Shown here: one piece after another, positions 26,907 to 36,128 of the stretch
Numbering within the stretch: position 1 is the stretch's first letter
How the letters are laid out: the number at the start of each line of letters is the position of its first letter
Assembly (NCBI RefSeq): GCF_000014885.1
Contig: NC_011566.1
Span: forward strand, 1,922,001 to 1,986,000
DNA length: 64,000 bases
Source of the DNA: Shewanella piezotolerans WP3
GTDB lineage: Bacteria > Pseudomonadota > Gammaproteobacteria > Enterobacterales > Shewanellaceae
Direction: 5' to 3'
Translations under genes and position numbers: made by a program
The notes under the pieces: generated by a model
Told to the model about the DNA's origin: nothing
Database searches by the model: none
What the model saw: the letters and a program-made list of their open reading frames with translations, nothing else

Positions 26907-29257
26907 AAAACGGCTTCTTTAGGCAAATGAATCGATTGCAGATCCGTATTTTCGCTTTTTTTATGTTGCTGTTATTTGCGGTGCAGATGATTTCGTTTGT
27001 GGTAACTTACAACAATAATCAACGCCTGGCAGCGCAGCAGCTTACAAATCAGCTGGAAGTGGCGCAATTAGTGTTTAAGTCAGAATACGATAACCGTAAC
27101 TACTATTTATCAGCTTTCGCCGAAACCGCGGCTAAAGACTTTGGCTTGAAAGATATTTTTATTGATGGTGATAGCCGTAGCTTTTTAGTGGCACTCAATA
27201 ATCACCGCAAACGTATTAACGCTGATCTGGCCATAGCTGTCGCAGCCGATGGTAAAGTCATCGGACAGTTGATAAATCAATACAACAAAGCGGGTGTGAA
27301 AAAGGTGAGTTTAGGTCCGGAGCAAAACCAAACTTTTCGCTACTCGCTAGACAGTGCTTTTCAGCAAATAGACTCGTTATATGCGTTAGAAAGCAGCGTT
27401 TACCAAATTAAGTTTGCGCCGCTAACCAGTGGTGGCAACACAGTGATAGGTTGGGTCGGCTTTGGTTTTGTCATTGATGAAGCGCTTGCGGGAACCTTGC
27501 AGCAATTGACTGGGCTTAATACGGGTTTTTTGTTAACAGAAAAAGGCGCTCCAAGCCGATTCTTAGTCAGTGGTCAATCGACTATGGCAGCGAAGGATAG
27601 CGCAGCAGTGTTACGGTTTGTTGAAAGTAACTTAGACAACACCGATTACCTGTTATGGCAGCAATACCTTGGCAGTATGGCAGAGCAAGATCTACATGCA
27701 TACATGTACCAACCTAGAGCTGATCTTTTACAATCCTTTCAAAAACAGTGGTTATGGCAACTTGGGCTCATTTTATTGATGCTGCCTTTATCAATGTTAC
27801 TGGCCTTTATGATCTCCGGCAGCGTCACTAAACCGATTAAAAAACTGGTGGAGCAGGCGAGGTATATTGCTAAAGGCAACTACCATAGCAAAGTCTCAGT
27901 CGGCAGTAGTGTCGAGATGATGCAACTCGCCGAAGAGTTTACCGTGATGCAGCAAGCAATCCTTAGCCGAGAAAGCAAGATTGCTTTTCAAGCCTACCAT
28001 GACCCGTTGACAAACCTTGCCAATCGTAATGAACTGGAACGAGTCACTGCGGGCTGGTTTGAGTCGCAGCAGAAAGTGGCTATCTGCTTGATAAATATTC
28101 GCCGTATTACCGAAGTCAATGTCACTTTAGGCCATGTAGTTGGTGATGAAGTGATTAAAGAAGTTGGGCGCCGATTGACAGCCATGACTGGTATCGATTT
28201 AGTATGTCGCTTATCGGCTGATGAGTATGTGTTGGCTTTTAAAAACCTCGACGTCAAGTCGCTTAAAGACGTACTGCAGCAACTACAACGCAATATTGAG
28301 CGAGAGTACCTTTATCAAGACATTAACTTGCACCTGCAAGTCACCGTAGGCACCGCATTTTATTATCCGCCAGCAGATTTAGTCACCTTACTTAGACAAG
28401 CCGATACTGCATTACACCATGCTAAAAAGCATAAACTTGACGACCAGGTTTACGACTCACGAATTGACATTAATACCTTGGAGCGTTTACAACTGATCAA
28501 TGAGTTAAAATCGGCCATTCAGCATAATGAATTGGTGCTTTTCTACCAGCCTAAGCTCGATCTCGCTTTAGGTAAAGTCACCCATGTTGAAGCACTCGTG
28601 CGCTGGTTGCATCCCGTTAGTGGCTTAATTCCGCCCGATACATTTATTCCCATAGCAGAAAAAACAGGCCAAATGAATGCCTTAACTCGTTGGGTTATGG
28701 TCGAGGCGATAGCGCAGTATCATCGCTGGAAACGTCAGGATATTGAGCTGGCAATTGCGATAAATATTTCAGCAGAAAACCTAAAAGATGAGTCTTTCTG
28801 CCAATGGGTGCTAGACATTATTGCCGATCAGAATATGCCTATTGAAGCGTTAACGTTAGAGATCACAGAAGATGCCGTGGTAGCCGATCCTGCCACAGCG
28901 ATCAAACAGTTAAGTGTTTTGCGCCAATACGGTCTTAAGTTATCGATTGATGACTATGGAACCGGCTATTCTTCGCTCGCTCAGCTTAAACAGCTACCAG
29001 TCGACGAGCTTAAAATAGATCGCTCTTTCATTCAGCAGTTGATGATCAATGGTGATGATAGAACCATCGTCAATTCGACCCTGCAGCTAGCTCATAACTT
29101 AGGCTTAACGGTTGTTGCCGAGGGGATTGAGGATAAGGCGACTTTATCTTGGTTAAAACAACGAGGTTGCGAAATGGCACAAGGTTATTATCTATCGCGG
29201 CCAATAGATGCGGATGGACTCAGTCAGTGGCTCGCTGAATTTCCAACTCACGAATAA
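26903..29257 (+). CDS. Membrane-bound GGDEF/EAL protein, probably a c-di-GMP phosphodiesterase
   Basis: The 784-residue protein has an N-terminal helix (about 13-35), a periplasmic domain of about 250 residues, a second helix (about 290-312, LILLMLPLSMLLAFMISGSV) and HAMP (TKPIKKLVEQARYIAKGNY). The GGDEF domain has a degenerate signature, SADEY in place of GGDEF, so cyclase activity is unlikely. The EAL domain is complete: HVEALVRWLHP, NIS, EITE, IDDYGTGYSSL, DELKIDRSFI and VVAEGIED. It is cotranscribed with the cupredoxin-like gene (4-bp overlap) and an outer-membrane protein, suggesting that an envelope signal lowers c-di-GMP. Confidence 0.93.
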   Translation: MKNGFFRQMNRLQIRIFAFFMLLLFAVQMISFVVTYNNNQRLAAQQLTNQLEVAQLVFKSEYDNRNYYLSAFAETAAKDFGLKDIFIDGDSRSFLVALNNHRKRINADLAIAVAADGKVIGQLINQYNKAGVKKVSLGPEQNQTFRYSLDSAFQQIDSLYALESSVYQIKFAPLTSGGNTVIGWVGFGFVIDEALAGTLQQLTGLNTGFLLTEKGAPSRFLVSGQSTMAAKDSAAVLRFVESNLDNTDYLLWQQYLGSMAEQDLHAYMYQPRADLLQSFQKQWLWQLGLILLMLPLSMLLAFMISGSVTKPIKKLVEQARYIAKGNYHSKVSVGSSVEMMQLAEEFTVMQQAILSRESKIAFQAYHDPLTNLANRNELERVTAGWFESQQKVAICLINIRRITEVNVTLGHVVGDEVIKEVGRRLTAMTGIDLVCRLSADEYVLAFKNLDVKSLKDVLQQLQRNIEREYLYQDINLHLQVTVGTAFYYPPADLVTLLRQADTALHHAKKHKLDDQVYDSRIDINTLERLQLINELKSAIQHNELVLFYQPKLDLALGKVTHVEALVRWLHPVSGLIPPDTFIPIAEKTGQMNALTRWVMVEAIAQYHRWKRQDIELAIAINISAENLKDESFCQWVLDIIADQNMPIEALTLEITEDAVVADPATAIKQLSVLRQYGLKLSIDDYGTGYSSLAQLKQLPVDELKIDRSFIQQLMINGDDRTIVNSTLQLAHNLGLTVVAEGIEDKATLSWLKQRGCEMAQGYYLSRPIDADGLSQWLAEFPTHE

Positions 29258-29266
29258 GAAGAACAG

Positions 29267-30508
29267 ATGAATACTACAGTATGGAAACTCGGAGTATTAA
29301 GCCTATGTTTAACTCAAGACGTCTACGCCGTTGAGCAGAAGGTATCGGGGATAGTTGATGTACGTGCAACCACGACTGACGGGCTTCGCTCCTTTGTTGA
29401 CGGCGGCCTAGGTAAATTTAGGTTCAATCCCGAAACACAAGTATCGCTAGCTCAAGCTGGATTAAGTTATCAAGCGACTTGGGATAATGGCATAGGGGCA
29501 CATGTTGTCGCTAACGCCTATTGGGATGGGGTGAAAGACAATGTAGGGATCACAGAGGCCTATATCAGTTATAAAAGCTTACCTTGGGACAGTGGATTTA
29601 GAGTTACCGCAAAAACGGGCATTATTTATCCTCACATATCACTGGAAAACATCGCTACGGCATGGTCATCCCCTTATACCTTGAGTTACTCATCAATCAA
29701 CAGTTGGTTTGCCGAAGAGGTACGGCATATTGGCGCAAACATAGGTTTGCAACGCCTTGGTAAGTTCTCCCAATCGGCGCATGACTTTGGTTTCAATTTA
29801 GAGACTTTTATCAATAACGACACCACCGGAGCCATGCTGGCGTGGCATGGCTGGACACTCAGTTCCAGGCAGACGCTTTGGCAAGAACAGCTCCCTTTAA
29901 GTGCTATTCCTGCGCGTAATAACAGCGGCATGCTAGCCGGTCAAGCTGCAGAGTCTGATCCGTTTATTGAACTTGATAATCGACTAGGCTATCACGTCAG
30001 TGGCAATTGGCAGTGGCGAGGCAAGGGAAAATTCAACGCGGGTTACTACAACAATAATGCCGATACCCGCGTGGTAAAACAGGGGCAATATGCATGGTTA
30101 ACTCGCTTTGCCTATGTGGGCTCGAAGTGGCGATTACCAAACGGAATTGATTTTATCGGTCAATACCTGCAGGGCGATACCATGATGCGATCACCTACAG
30201 GCATGGTCGTGGTTGATAACGACTACCACAGTGCTTATTTACTTTTTAGCAAGCGTTGGCAAGCCCATAGATTTACAGTGCGCCTGGAAGATTTTTCAGT
30301 GATAGATAACGATAACACACTTGATGACAACAACAGTGAAAGTGGCCAAGCCTATAGCGTTTCATATGCTTATCAGCTACGAAAGGGTTGGTTCTTACAG
30401 GGCGAATATAACCTTATCGATTCTCAGCGTCCAGCACGGGCAGCGCAGGGCGCGAGTGCTGACTTGCTAGAGCAACAATGGCAACTGGCTAGTCGCTACT
30501 ATTTTTAG
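29267..30508 (+). CDS. Outer-membrane beta-barrel protein, function unknown
   Basis: The 413-residue protein has a short signal (residues 1-21, ending DVYAVEQ) and many alternating amphipathic strands ending in a terminal aromatic, WQLASRYYF, the usual outer-membrane insertion signal. Aromatic-rich strands such as NGIGAHVVANAYWDGVKDN and GKFNAGYYNNNADTRV suggest a 14-18-strand porin-like barrel. It starts 9 bp after the GGDEF/EAL stop and closes the operon. A transport or surface role linked to the upstream sensor is inferred. No family name is claimed. Confidence 0.72.
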   Translation: MNTTVWKLGVLSLCLTQDVYAVEQKVSGIVDVRATTTDGLRSFVDGGLGKFRFNPETQVSLAQAGLSYQATWDNGIGAHVVANAYWDGVKDNVGITEAYISYKSLPWDSGFRVTAKTGIIYPHISLENIATAWSSPYTLSYSSINSWFAEEVRHIGANIGLQRLGKFSQSAHDFGFNLETFINNDTTGAMLAWHGWTLSSRQTLWQEQLPLSAIPARNNSGMLAGQAAESDPFIELDNRLGYHVSGNWQWRGKGKFNAGYYNNNADTRVVKQGQYAWLTRFAYVGSKWRLPNGIDFIGQYLQGDTMMRSPTGMVVVDNDYHSAYLLFSKRWQAHRFTVRLEDFSVIDNDNTLDDNNSESGQAYSVSYAYQLRKGWFLQGEYNLIDSQRPARAAQGASADLLEQQWQLASRYYF

Positions 30509-30527
30509 TTGGGTTAAAGACAGGTAC

Positions 30528-30559
30528 AAAAATGCCAGCAGTAAAGCTGGCATTTTTTT
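30528..30559. terminator. Terminator shared by the outer-membrane gene and xthA
   Basis: AAATGCCAGC and GCTGGCATTT form a 10-bp stem around AGTAAA and are followed by a T-run on the plus strand. A-rich flanks let it work for xthA on the minus strand too. Confidence 0.85.
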
Positions 30560-30577
30560 AGTTTAAAAGCGCTTAAA

Positions 30578-31384
30578 CTAACTAAAGCTGCTCCAAATCG
30601 GTGCATGATCTGATGGCTTTTCAATGCCACGTAGATCGTAATCAACATCGGATTCCACCAAACGTGCTGCCAGTGATTTTGTTGCTAAAACCACGTCTAT
30701 ACGCAGGCCTCGGTTATCAACAAAACCTTTACTGCGGTAATCAAACCATGAGTAGCGCTCAGTGCGAGTAGGGTGCAATTGACGGAAGGTGTCAACTAAG
30801 CCCCAATCCATTAGTGTTTTAAGCCATTCACGCTCTTCAGGTTGAAAGCTACACTTACCCGTTTTTAACCAACGTTTAGCGTTCGGTTCACCAATGCCAA
30901 TGTCTAAATCGACTGGAGAGATGTTGATATCACCAATAATGGCAATATCTTCATCAGCGCTATGATGCTCATTTAAATAAACCATTAAGTCTTTATAGAA
31001 CTTACGCTTAGCCGGGTACTTTGTTTCATGGCTGATATTGTCGCCTTGAGGGAAGTAACCATTTAGCACGGTCAACTGACGGCCGTTTTCCTGCATAAAG
31101 GTGCCCATAATCATTCGGCGCTGGGCATCTTCTTCATCGGTTGGAAAGCCTTTTTGAACTTTTAACGGCTCAGCCTTAGACAGCATAGCCACGCCGTAAT
31201 GCGCTTTTCCGCCGTGGTAATGCACTTTATAGCCCATGGCTTCTACATCAGCGAGTGGAAAAGCCTCATCGTGTACTTTGGTTTCTTGTAAACCAATCAC
31301 ATCTGGCTGGTGGCTATCAATTAAGGCTTGCAGTTGATGCAATCTTGCACGCAATCCATTGATATTAAATGAAACAATCTTCAC
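30578..31384 (-). CDS. xthA: Exodeoxyribonuclease III
   Basis: The 268-residue enzyme is an AP endonuclease / 3'-5' exonuclease of the EEP fold. Visible motifs are SFNINGLRARLHQLQALI, the metal Glu in GLQETKVHDE, the catalytic GDINISPVDLDIG, and SDHAPIWSSF at the C-terminus. It acts in base-excision repair. It lies 17 bp downstream of yciI on the same strand, so it may be the last gene of a yciB-yciI-xthA unit. Confidence 0.96.
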   Translation of the reverse strand: MKIVSFNINGLRARLHQLQALIDSHQPDVIGLQETKVHDEAFPLADVEAMGYKVHYHGGKAHYGVAMLSKAEPLKVQKGFPTDEEDAQRRMIMGTFMQENGRQLTVLNGYFPQGDNISHETKYPAKRKFYKDLMVYLNEHHSADEDIAIIGDINISPVDLDIGIGEPNAKRWLKTGKCSFQPEEREWLKTLMDWGLVDTFRQLHPTRTERYSWFDYRSKGFVDNRGLRIDVVLATKSLAARLVESDVDYDLRGIEKPSDHAPIWSSFS

Positions 31385-31400
31385 AGTTGAGTCCTTTTGT

Positions 31401-31700
31401 TTACGGCAACACTAACTTGTATGGTTTAACGATAACACTTTCATAAACGCCAGCGGCAATGTAAGGGTCGGCATCAGCCCAGCGCTGCGCATCTTCAAGA
31501 GAGGGGAAGTCAGCAACAACCAATGAGCCAGTAAAGCCCGCTTCGCCTGGGTTCTCACTATCAATGGCTGGGTGTGGACCTGCAATCAATAACTTGCCTT
31601 CATCGGCCAATAATTGCAGGCGAGCAAGGTGATCTGCACGAACAGAAAGACGTTTTTCTAAGCTATTTTCAATATCTTGCGACGAAATCATGTACCACAT
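31401..31700 (-). CDS. yciI: YciI family protein
   Basis: This 99-residue ferredoxin-like YCII-domain protein opens MWYMISSQDIENSLEKRLSV, with a conserved His in RADHLARLQLLADEG and Asp in DPYIAAGVYESV. YciI is a small protein of uncertain catalytic role related to dienelactone hydrolase-like folds. Its ATG overlaps the yciB stop (TAATG), so translation is coupled. The yciB-yciI order is that of the trp-linked yci cluster of Enterobacteria. Confidence 0.92.
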   Translation of the reverse strand: MWYMISSQDIENSLEKRLSVRADHLARLQLLADEGKLLIAGPHPAIDSENPGEAGFTGSLVVADFPSLEDAQRWADADPYIAAGVYESVIVKPYKLVLP

Positions 31701-32245
31701 TATTTGAGTTCCTTCTTGTCTTCTTCAGACATGTTTTTAAATAGATAAAATACAGTGAGCACGGTATTAATAAGGGTTAGGGCGGTTAGACCAAATACTT
31801 TAAAGTTAACCCAAGTTTCTTGCGACAAGCTAAAGGCTACATAGATATTAACTAAACCACAGACTACAAAAAACAGTACCCAATACCAAGTGACATGGGC
31901 CCAAATTTTGTCTTCTACAACCAGTTCTTTGCCCAACATGCTTTTCAAAATTGGCTTGTTCATAAACTGACTGACAGCTAATGCAATAGCAAACAAGGCG
32001 TAAACAATAGTGACTTTCCACTTGATAAAGGAATCATCATGCAAAATGAGGGTTAATGAACCAAATACACTGACCATCGCAAAAGTAATGAGGTGCATCT
32101 TTTCTAACTTTTTATAGAGCATATAGCTAATAATCAGTTGCAATGCGGTGGCGGCAATTAAAGCACCGCTGGCGATGTAGATATCGAAAAATTTATAGAC
32201 GGCAAAAAAGATAACCAGAGGCAAAAAGTCGAGCAGCTGTTTCAT
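31700..32245 (-). CDS. yciB: Inner-membrane-spanning protein YciB (septation protein A)
   Basis: The 181-residue protein has five membrane helices, opening MKQLLDFLPLVIFFAVYKFFDIYIASGAL and ending in a charged tail (NMSEEDKKELK). YciB/IspZ interacts with the elongation and division machineries in E. coli, and its loss alters envelope integrity. It is the last recognisable core gene before the integron array. In E. coli yciB lies on the other side of the trp operon, so this position matches an ancestral trp-yci block split by the integron. Confidence 0.95.
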   Translation of the reverse strand: MKQLLDFLPLVIFFAVYKFFDIYIASGALIAATALQLIISYMLYKKLEKMHLITFAMVSVFGSLTLILHDDSFIKWKVTIVYALFAIALAVSQFMNKPILKSMLGKELVVEDKIWAHVTWYWVLFFVVCGLVNIYVAFSLSQETWVNFKVFGLTALTLINTVLTVFYLFKNMSEEDKKELK

Positions 32246-32299
32246 AGGGTAATATCAAATATAAATTCATAAAAGTGAGACTGAGTGTAGCATGCAAGC

Positions 32300-32377
32300 T
32301 TTTACGGCAAAAGCGCAATGGCTTAACTTGAAGAAGTTGCTAAGCTCGCGTCAAGTTAAGCGATTTTTGCGTTACAA
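32300..32377. repeat. Candidate degenerate attC site (left edge of cassette array)
   Basis: An imperfect palindrome is centred on GCTTAACTTGA (32331-32341) and TCAAGTTAAGC (32361-32371), bracketed by TTTTACGGC on the left and GCGTTACAA on the right. This resembles the AACGCC...GTTA arms of the better attC sites in this array. It separates yciB from the first cassette-like gene and would be the distal end of the array. Confidence 0.5.
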
Positions 32378-32399
32378 AATGGTTGTAATAATTAGTGGT

Positions 32400-33251
32400 T
32401 TAACCGTGAGATCCAAACAATTTAAGAAACCCATTGTACCAACCAAGCATTTCGATTGTGCCGTGGCGTTCTTTGGGAAAATATTGTGAGTAGATCATGA
32501 AGTTTTCGGACGATTTTGACTGTAATTGAGTAATAAAATCATTACCCCATTTCCGGTTGACTTCGCCGTGTTCACCAATGTGATCATTGTTTGCAAGCGC
32601 CAGGTAAACCTTAATTTTTGCTGTACTGAAGTCATAAGTTGATTGTCGCAACATTCTATTTAGGTAGTTGTTATCCCAAACGTAAGTCGCATCTAGGATT
32701 AGGTAATTGTTAAATAGTTCAGGTTGAGTCACTAAAGTGTGGGCAGCAAATAAGCCACCGAAAGACATTCCAACTAAAGTATTTTGGCCATTTGTTCTAA
32801 AAGTCTTATCAATTCTAGGAAGTAACTCTTTTTTGATGAATCCAATGAACTGATCGGCCCCCCCACTGCCATTTACTTTAGCTAACTCTTTGCCCTTAAA
32901 AATTAAATCTGTTGCAGTTGGGGTTAAGTCTCTATCTCGATAAGTATTAGGGATGGCAACGATTATAAATTCATCGATTTGGCGCGCTAAAGTGCTGGTG
33001 CTTAGCGCTTCAACAACACCGCTTATACTTAATAGTCTTGATCTGTCGCCATCTAATACAAAGATAACGGGATATCTTTTGTCGCCTTCATTGTGATAAG
33101 AGGGGGGGAGATACACTGAATAGCGTCGACTTTCGTTAAGAACAGTGGATTTGACTTCAAAGCTGTCTGCATAAGATATTGACTCTTGTGACAAGCTAAA
33201 CCAAGGCACTAAGGTTAAAAATAGCACCAAGGCCTTCAGTGAAAATGTCAT
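32400..33251 (-). CDS. Exported esterase, alpha/beta hydrolase (esterase PF00756 type)
   Basis: The 283-residue protein has a signal peptide (1-21, ending FSLSQES). Esterase-family motifs are YSVYLPPSYHNEGDKRYPVIFVLDGD, the nucleophile in LVGMSFGGLFAAH and a likely catalytic His in KERHGTIE. The family includes ferri-siderophore esterases and esterase D. The layout is minus-strand and followed by an attC-like palindrome at 32300-32377, so I read it as an integron cassette. A second protein of the same family lies at the other end of the array (43988-45037). The substrate is unknown. Confidence 0.8.
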   Translation of the reverse strand: MTFSLKALVLFLTLVPWFSLSQESISYADSFEVKSTVLNESRRYSVYLPPSYHNEGDKRYPVIFVLDGDRSRLLSISGVVEALSTSTLARQIDEFIIVAIPNTYRDRDLTPTATDLIFKGKELAKVNGSGGADQFIGFIKKELLPRIDKTFRTNGQNTLVGMSFGGLFAAHTLVTQPELFNNYLILDATYVWDNNYLNRMLRQSTYDFSTAKIKVYLALANNDHIGEHGEVNRKWGNDFITQLQSKSSENFMIYSQYFPKERHGTIEMLGWYNGFLKLFGSHG

Positions 33252-33433
33252 AAATAGACCCTCTTTAATGTTGTAATTAAGCTGTGAGCGAAAGTCGCTA
33301 TCGAGTTAACATATCAAGTTATTAGATAGTATCAACGTGGAAGTTAGTAACTTAGGTATGTTTCAAGATGGCTCGTTTTTAAAATGGGAGTCATATTGAG
33401 TAAGCAGATATTAGTCAGTTATAGAGTGAGCCT

Positions 33434-33510
33434 TCGTAACCGGTGTCAAAGCAGCATCTATTCATGCGGATGTAGACGCTTTGCTGCTGACTTTTCGTGG
33501 CTAGTTATAA
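33434..33510. repeat. Candidate attC site
   Basis: The arms are CGTAACCGG on the left and CTAGTTATAA on the right, the latter matching the GTTATAT/GTTATGT arms of the clearer sites. Between them GTCAAAGCAGC faces GCTGCTGAC. It belongs to the minus-strand gene at 33623-34630, which ends 113 bp to the right. The rest of 33252-33622 holds no gene. Confidence 0.5.
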
Positions 33511-33622
33511 ATCGCGTCTCAATCCGCAATAATAGAGGTCAAGCAATGTCCAAATCGTTTTTTACTAAACGATTGTTTACTGTTTAATAATCTTGTCATT
33601 ATTAACCTTTTTAGCAATATAA

Positions 33623-34630
33623 TTATTTAGCTGTGATTTCCTTACCTGTAATATCATAGTGTGTTTTTCCTAAGTACTTTCCCTTAATATCGTACTCATA
33701 TGTTGAGCTATAAACCCCATTTCTATCTGAGGTTCTATCGCCAACATGGTCAAAGTAAGTAATAGACTCTCTTGTCATATTCGGGCGGTGAGTCACTACG
33801 GCGTATGCTCTTTCCTTGTGTGGATAGCCATTCTCATTGATATAATAGATTCGACTCGGTTTGCCATATTTGTTTAATTCACGAAAATGAATTTTTGCAA
33901 GATCAAAGTAGGGGTGGACAATTAAGTGCCCTAACGCATCACGGAACTCCTCTTCGAAAAAGCTTCCTTTTTCATCGAATTGGAAATAAACCGTTGCGTA
34001 GCCGAATTTACCATTTACTAAGTTACCCTCTCGATTACGGTTTTCTCTATGAGTCGTTAAACCATCTGCATTATACTTGAAGTGAACATAGCTAAAACCA
34101 TTACCGTCAGGGATCACACCACCTTTAATATTATACTGAATCTCAGAGACAACGGCCCCTTGTTCATCACGTTCTACTACCACTCTAGCAACTTCGTTCA
34201 CTTCAATGAGCTGACCTTTGCGGTCATAATTCATTTTCTCTATCCAAAACCCACTATCATTTAGCTTATAAACACGTTTATAAACACCGTCGTTATTGAG
34301 AACAAATTGTCCTTTATTGTCCATGAATTTTTCAATAAATTGGTTTGGGCTATGTTCTCTAACCATCTTAAAAGCATTGAAGTTACTATGAATGCTAGGC
34401 TTACCTTCAAAGAAGTAACTCACGCTTGTCATGTAATTTTGCTTGTTGAACTCTACTAAGTAACTAGATATTTTGTTTGCTTCTAGCTTAGTTAGAGGAA
34501 TGCTGGGTTTAACGTATCGCTCTGTGTGGTCAATATTCCAATTATAATAATATCCACTTTTATCTTGCGCAAAGACTGAACTAGAAGCAAACAGCATTGA
34601 TATAATTATTAATATCCGTTTAATAGTCAT
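33623..34630 (-). CDS. Exported protein of unknown function with YD-like tandem repeats (cassette gene)
   Basis: The 335-residue protein has a signal peptide (1-21, ending SSVFAQD). From about residue 115 to the end it is built of irregular repeats of about 25 residues of the form Y(D/N)xxG.....R, for example YDRKGQLIEVNEVARVVVER, YNADGLTTHRENRNREGNLV and YDIKGKYLGKTHYDITGK. They resemble the YD/RHS-like or MORN-like beta-hairpin repeats of surface proteins. I do not recognise a family. The gene is AT-rich relative to the flanking core and oriented like the other cassettes. Its upstream end abuts a disrupted attC. Confidence 0.6.
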   Translation of the reverse strand: MTIKRILIIISMLFASSSVFAQDKSGYYYNWNIDHTERYVKPSIPLTKLEANKISSYLVEFNKQNYMTSVSYFFEGKPSIHSNFNAFKMVREHSPNQFIEKFMDNKGQFVLNNDGVYKRVYKLNDSGFWIEKMNYDRKGQLIEVNEVARVVVERDEQGAVVSEIQYNIKGGVIPDGNGFSYVHFKYNADGLTTHRENRNREGNLVNGKFGYATVYFQFDEKGSFFEEEFRDALGHLIVHPYFDLAKIHFRELNKYGKPSRIYYINENGYPHKERAYAVVTHRPNMTRESITYFDHVGDRTSDRNGVYSSTYEYDIKGKYLGKTHYDITGKEITAK

Positions 34631-34673
34631 TGTATTTTCACCTAGTTAAAATATTTATACTTCGGATGCTAAC

Positions 34674-34885
34674 GAATGATATAGACTCCCCTTACCAATT
34701 AGCCACCCTGTCCATATTCAATTAAAGAGGGTTCATATGTCCTCAATTTAAAGCAATTGGAATCGTCTTCAATCATAAAAGGCCATATTAGTTTTAGTCT
34801 TCATGGTGTAGACGTACACGATAAAACTAAACTAAAGCAATCAGTTAAAAGAAACAAGTTGTTAGATAAAATAGCTAACATTCCC
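34674..34885 (+). pseudogene. 5' remnant of an IS1111-type (IS110 family) transposase
   Basis: From 34674 the sequence follows the intact element at 41129 closely: the same GAATGAT leader, a mutated ATAGACTCCCC inverted repeat, the ribosome site region and the first about 45 codons. Small insertions break the frame (ATGTCCTCAATTTAAAGC against ATGTCCTTAATTAAAGC). Homology stops near 34885, and no 3' part is found. The left flank is GCTAAC, an attC-type arm, so this copy also entered a cassette boundary. The DNA from 34886 to 35134 shows nothing recognisable. Confidence 0.85.
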
Positions 34886-35137
34886 TAACTATGAGCAGCA
34901 TGCAGGCCGCTTGATGGTGGCTTTTGATGGTTTTGTTGATTCATAATGGCTGACTTATCACTAGGCCTATGAGTTCAGGGAACAACTGAAGTTTGCCGTG
35001 TAATACGCTTAGAGCGTTAACTTAAGTCTTAGGGGGCGTAACCCAATAAATCTCCGGCTTTTCCCAAAGTTATTTAACTGGTACAATGCCTCGCGTATAA
35101 TGTATGCAAAATAATTTTTAAGTAAAAAGGTAATATG

Positions 35138-36106
35138 ATGGAAACGAATAGTTCAGATTGGCGATACACGGTTATGCCGGCCGTGTTTACATGGCTAAAA
35201 GAGTCAGAATCCGGTGCCCTTGAAATTGACTTTGATGCAACGCAAAAATACGCTGCAGATATTTTAAAAGTTCAAGGAAAAGGCGGAAGCCGAATGGGTG
35301 GACTTGTCGGCTCCGGAACTCTAGGAGAAAATAGCTACCTAAGCTCTGAACAGCGTCTTTCTGCACTTAAAGCCCTTTCTGAAGTTGCTAAAGAGTACAA
35401 TGTCCCGTTAATCAGTGGGGCTGCTGCAGAAACTAAAGAAGAGCTTGCCAAGATCGTTAGCGAACTCGCGACGGTTGGTGTGGATACCGTAATGGTAATG
35501 CCTCCAAAAACGAAGCAAGTTCCTTCTGAAGAAGAAATGTACGCGTACTATGAGCTTTCTGCCATAGCGGCAAAAGAGGCTGGCGTAACCATTATGCCTT
35601 ATAACAACCCCGATGCAGCCGGATATCATGCGCTTTCAACAGATATTCTTAGAAGACTTGCAGCTCTACCTGAAGTAACAGCGCTTAAAATATCGACTAC
35701 AGATGTTTCAACTATTGAAACGCTGATGTTAGAGAACAAAGAGTTAAAAATATTGGCAGGTGTTGACACAGTAACAGTACATGCAGGACTTGCTGGTGCA
35801 TGCGGTGGAATTACAGGTGTAGGTTGTATATTCCCAAAAGCGAGTGTCACTATGCAGGAGTATGTTAATAATGGTGAATGGGCTGAGGCAAACAAAATTT
35901 CTCAGGCGATGAACTCTATATCGTACTTAGATGCTCAACCGTTACTTATGGAATATCTTAAATTTGCCTTTGGCATTCATCATAATGATGCTGAAGGAGG
36001 TCTTCGTACCTTTGGTAAGACATTAACTCAACAGCAAATTGATGATGTTCGCGCAAGATATATTCTAGCAAAAGAAAGACTTGAAGCTCTGGATTTAATA
36101 GGCTAA
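35138..36106 (+). CDS. Dihydrodipicolinate synthase family aldolase/lyase
   Basis: The TIM-barrel protein has 322 residues (start 35138 with AAAAAGG seven bases before; 35135 also possible). DapA-family features are GGLVGSGTLGENSYLSSEQR (with the GxxGE motif), the Tyr in IMPYNNPDAAGYH and the Schiff-base Lys in TALKISTTD. It is not clearly DapA itself. The family also has N-acetylneuraminate lyases, KDG aldolases and hydroxyproline-pathway enzymes. It is the only plus-strand non-transposase gene inside the array, has its own terminator and could be an inverted cassette or an independent insertion. Confidence 0.85.
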   Translation: METNSSDWRYTVMPAVFTWLKESESGALEIDFDATQKYAADILKVQGKGGSRMGGLVGSGTLGENSYLSSEQRLSALKALSEVAKEYNVPLISGAAAETKEELAKIVSELATVGVDTVMVMPPKTKQVPSEEEMYAYYELSAIAAKEAGVTIMPYNNPDAAGYHALSTDILRRLAALPEVTALKISTTDVSTIETLMLENKELKILAGVDTVTVHAGLAGACGGITGVGCIFPKASVTMQEYVNNGEWAEANKISQAMNSISYLDAQPLLMEYLKFAFGIHHNDAEGGLRTFGKTLTQQQIDDVRARYILAKERLEALDLIG

Positions 36107-36128
36107 ACCTTTCAAATATTCAAAATAG

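Noticed and set aside
26903..29257. Active diguanylate cyclase
   Set aside because: The GGDEF signature is SADEY, so synthesis is unlikely. Only the EAL half has all catalytic residues.
32292..32489. 65-codon plus-strand frame near yciB
   Set aside because: It runs through the attC-like palindrome and the end of the esterase gene on the other strand.
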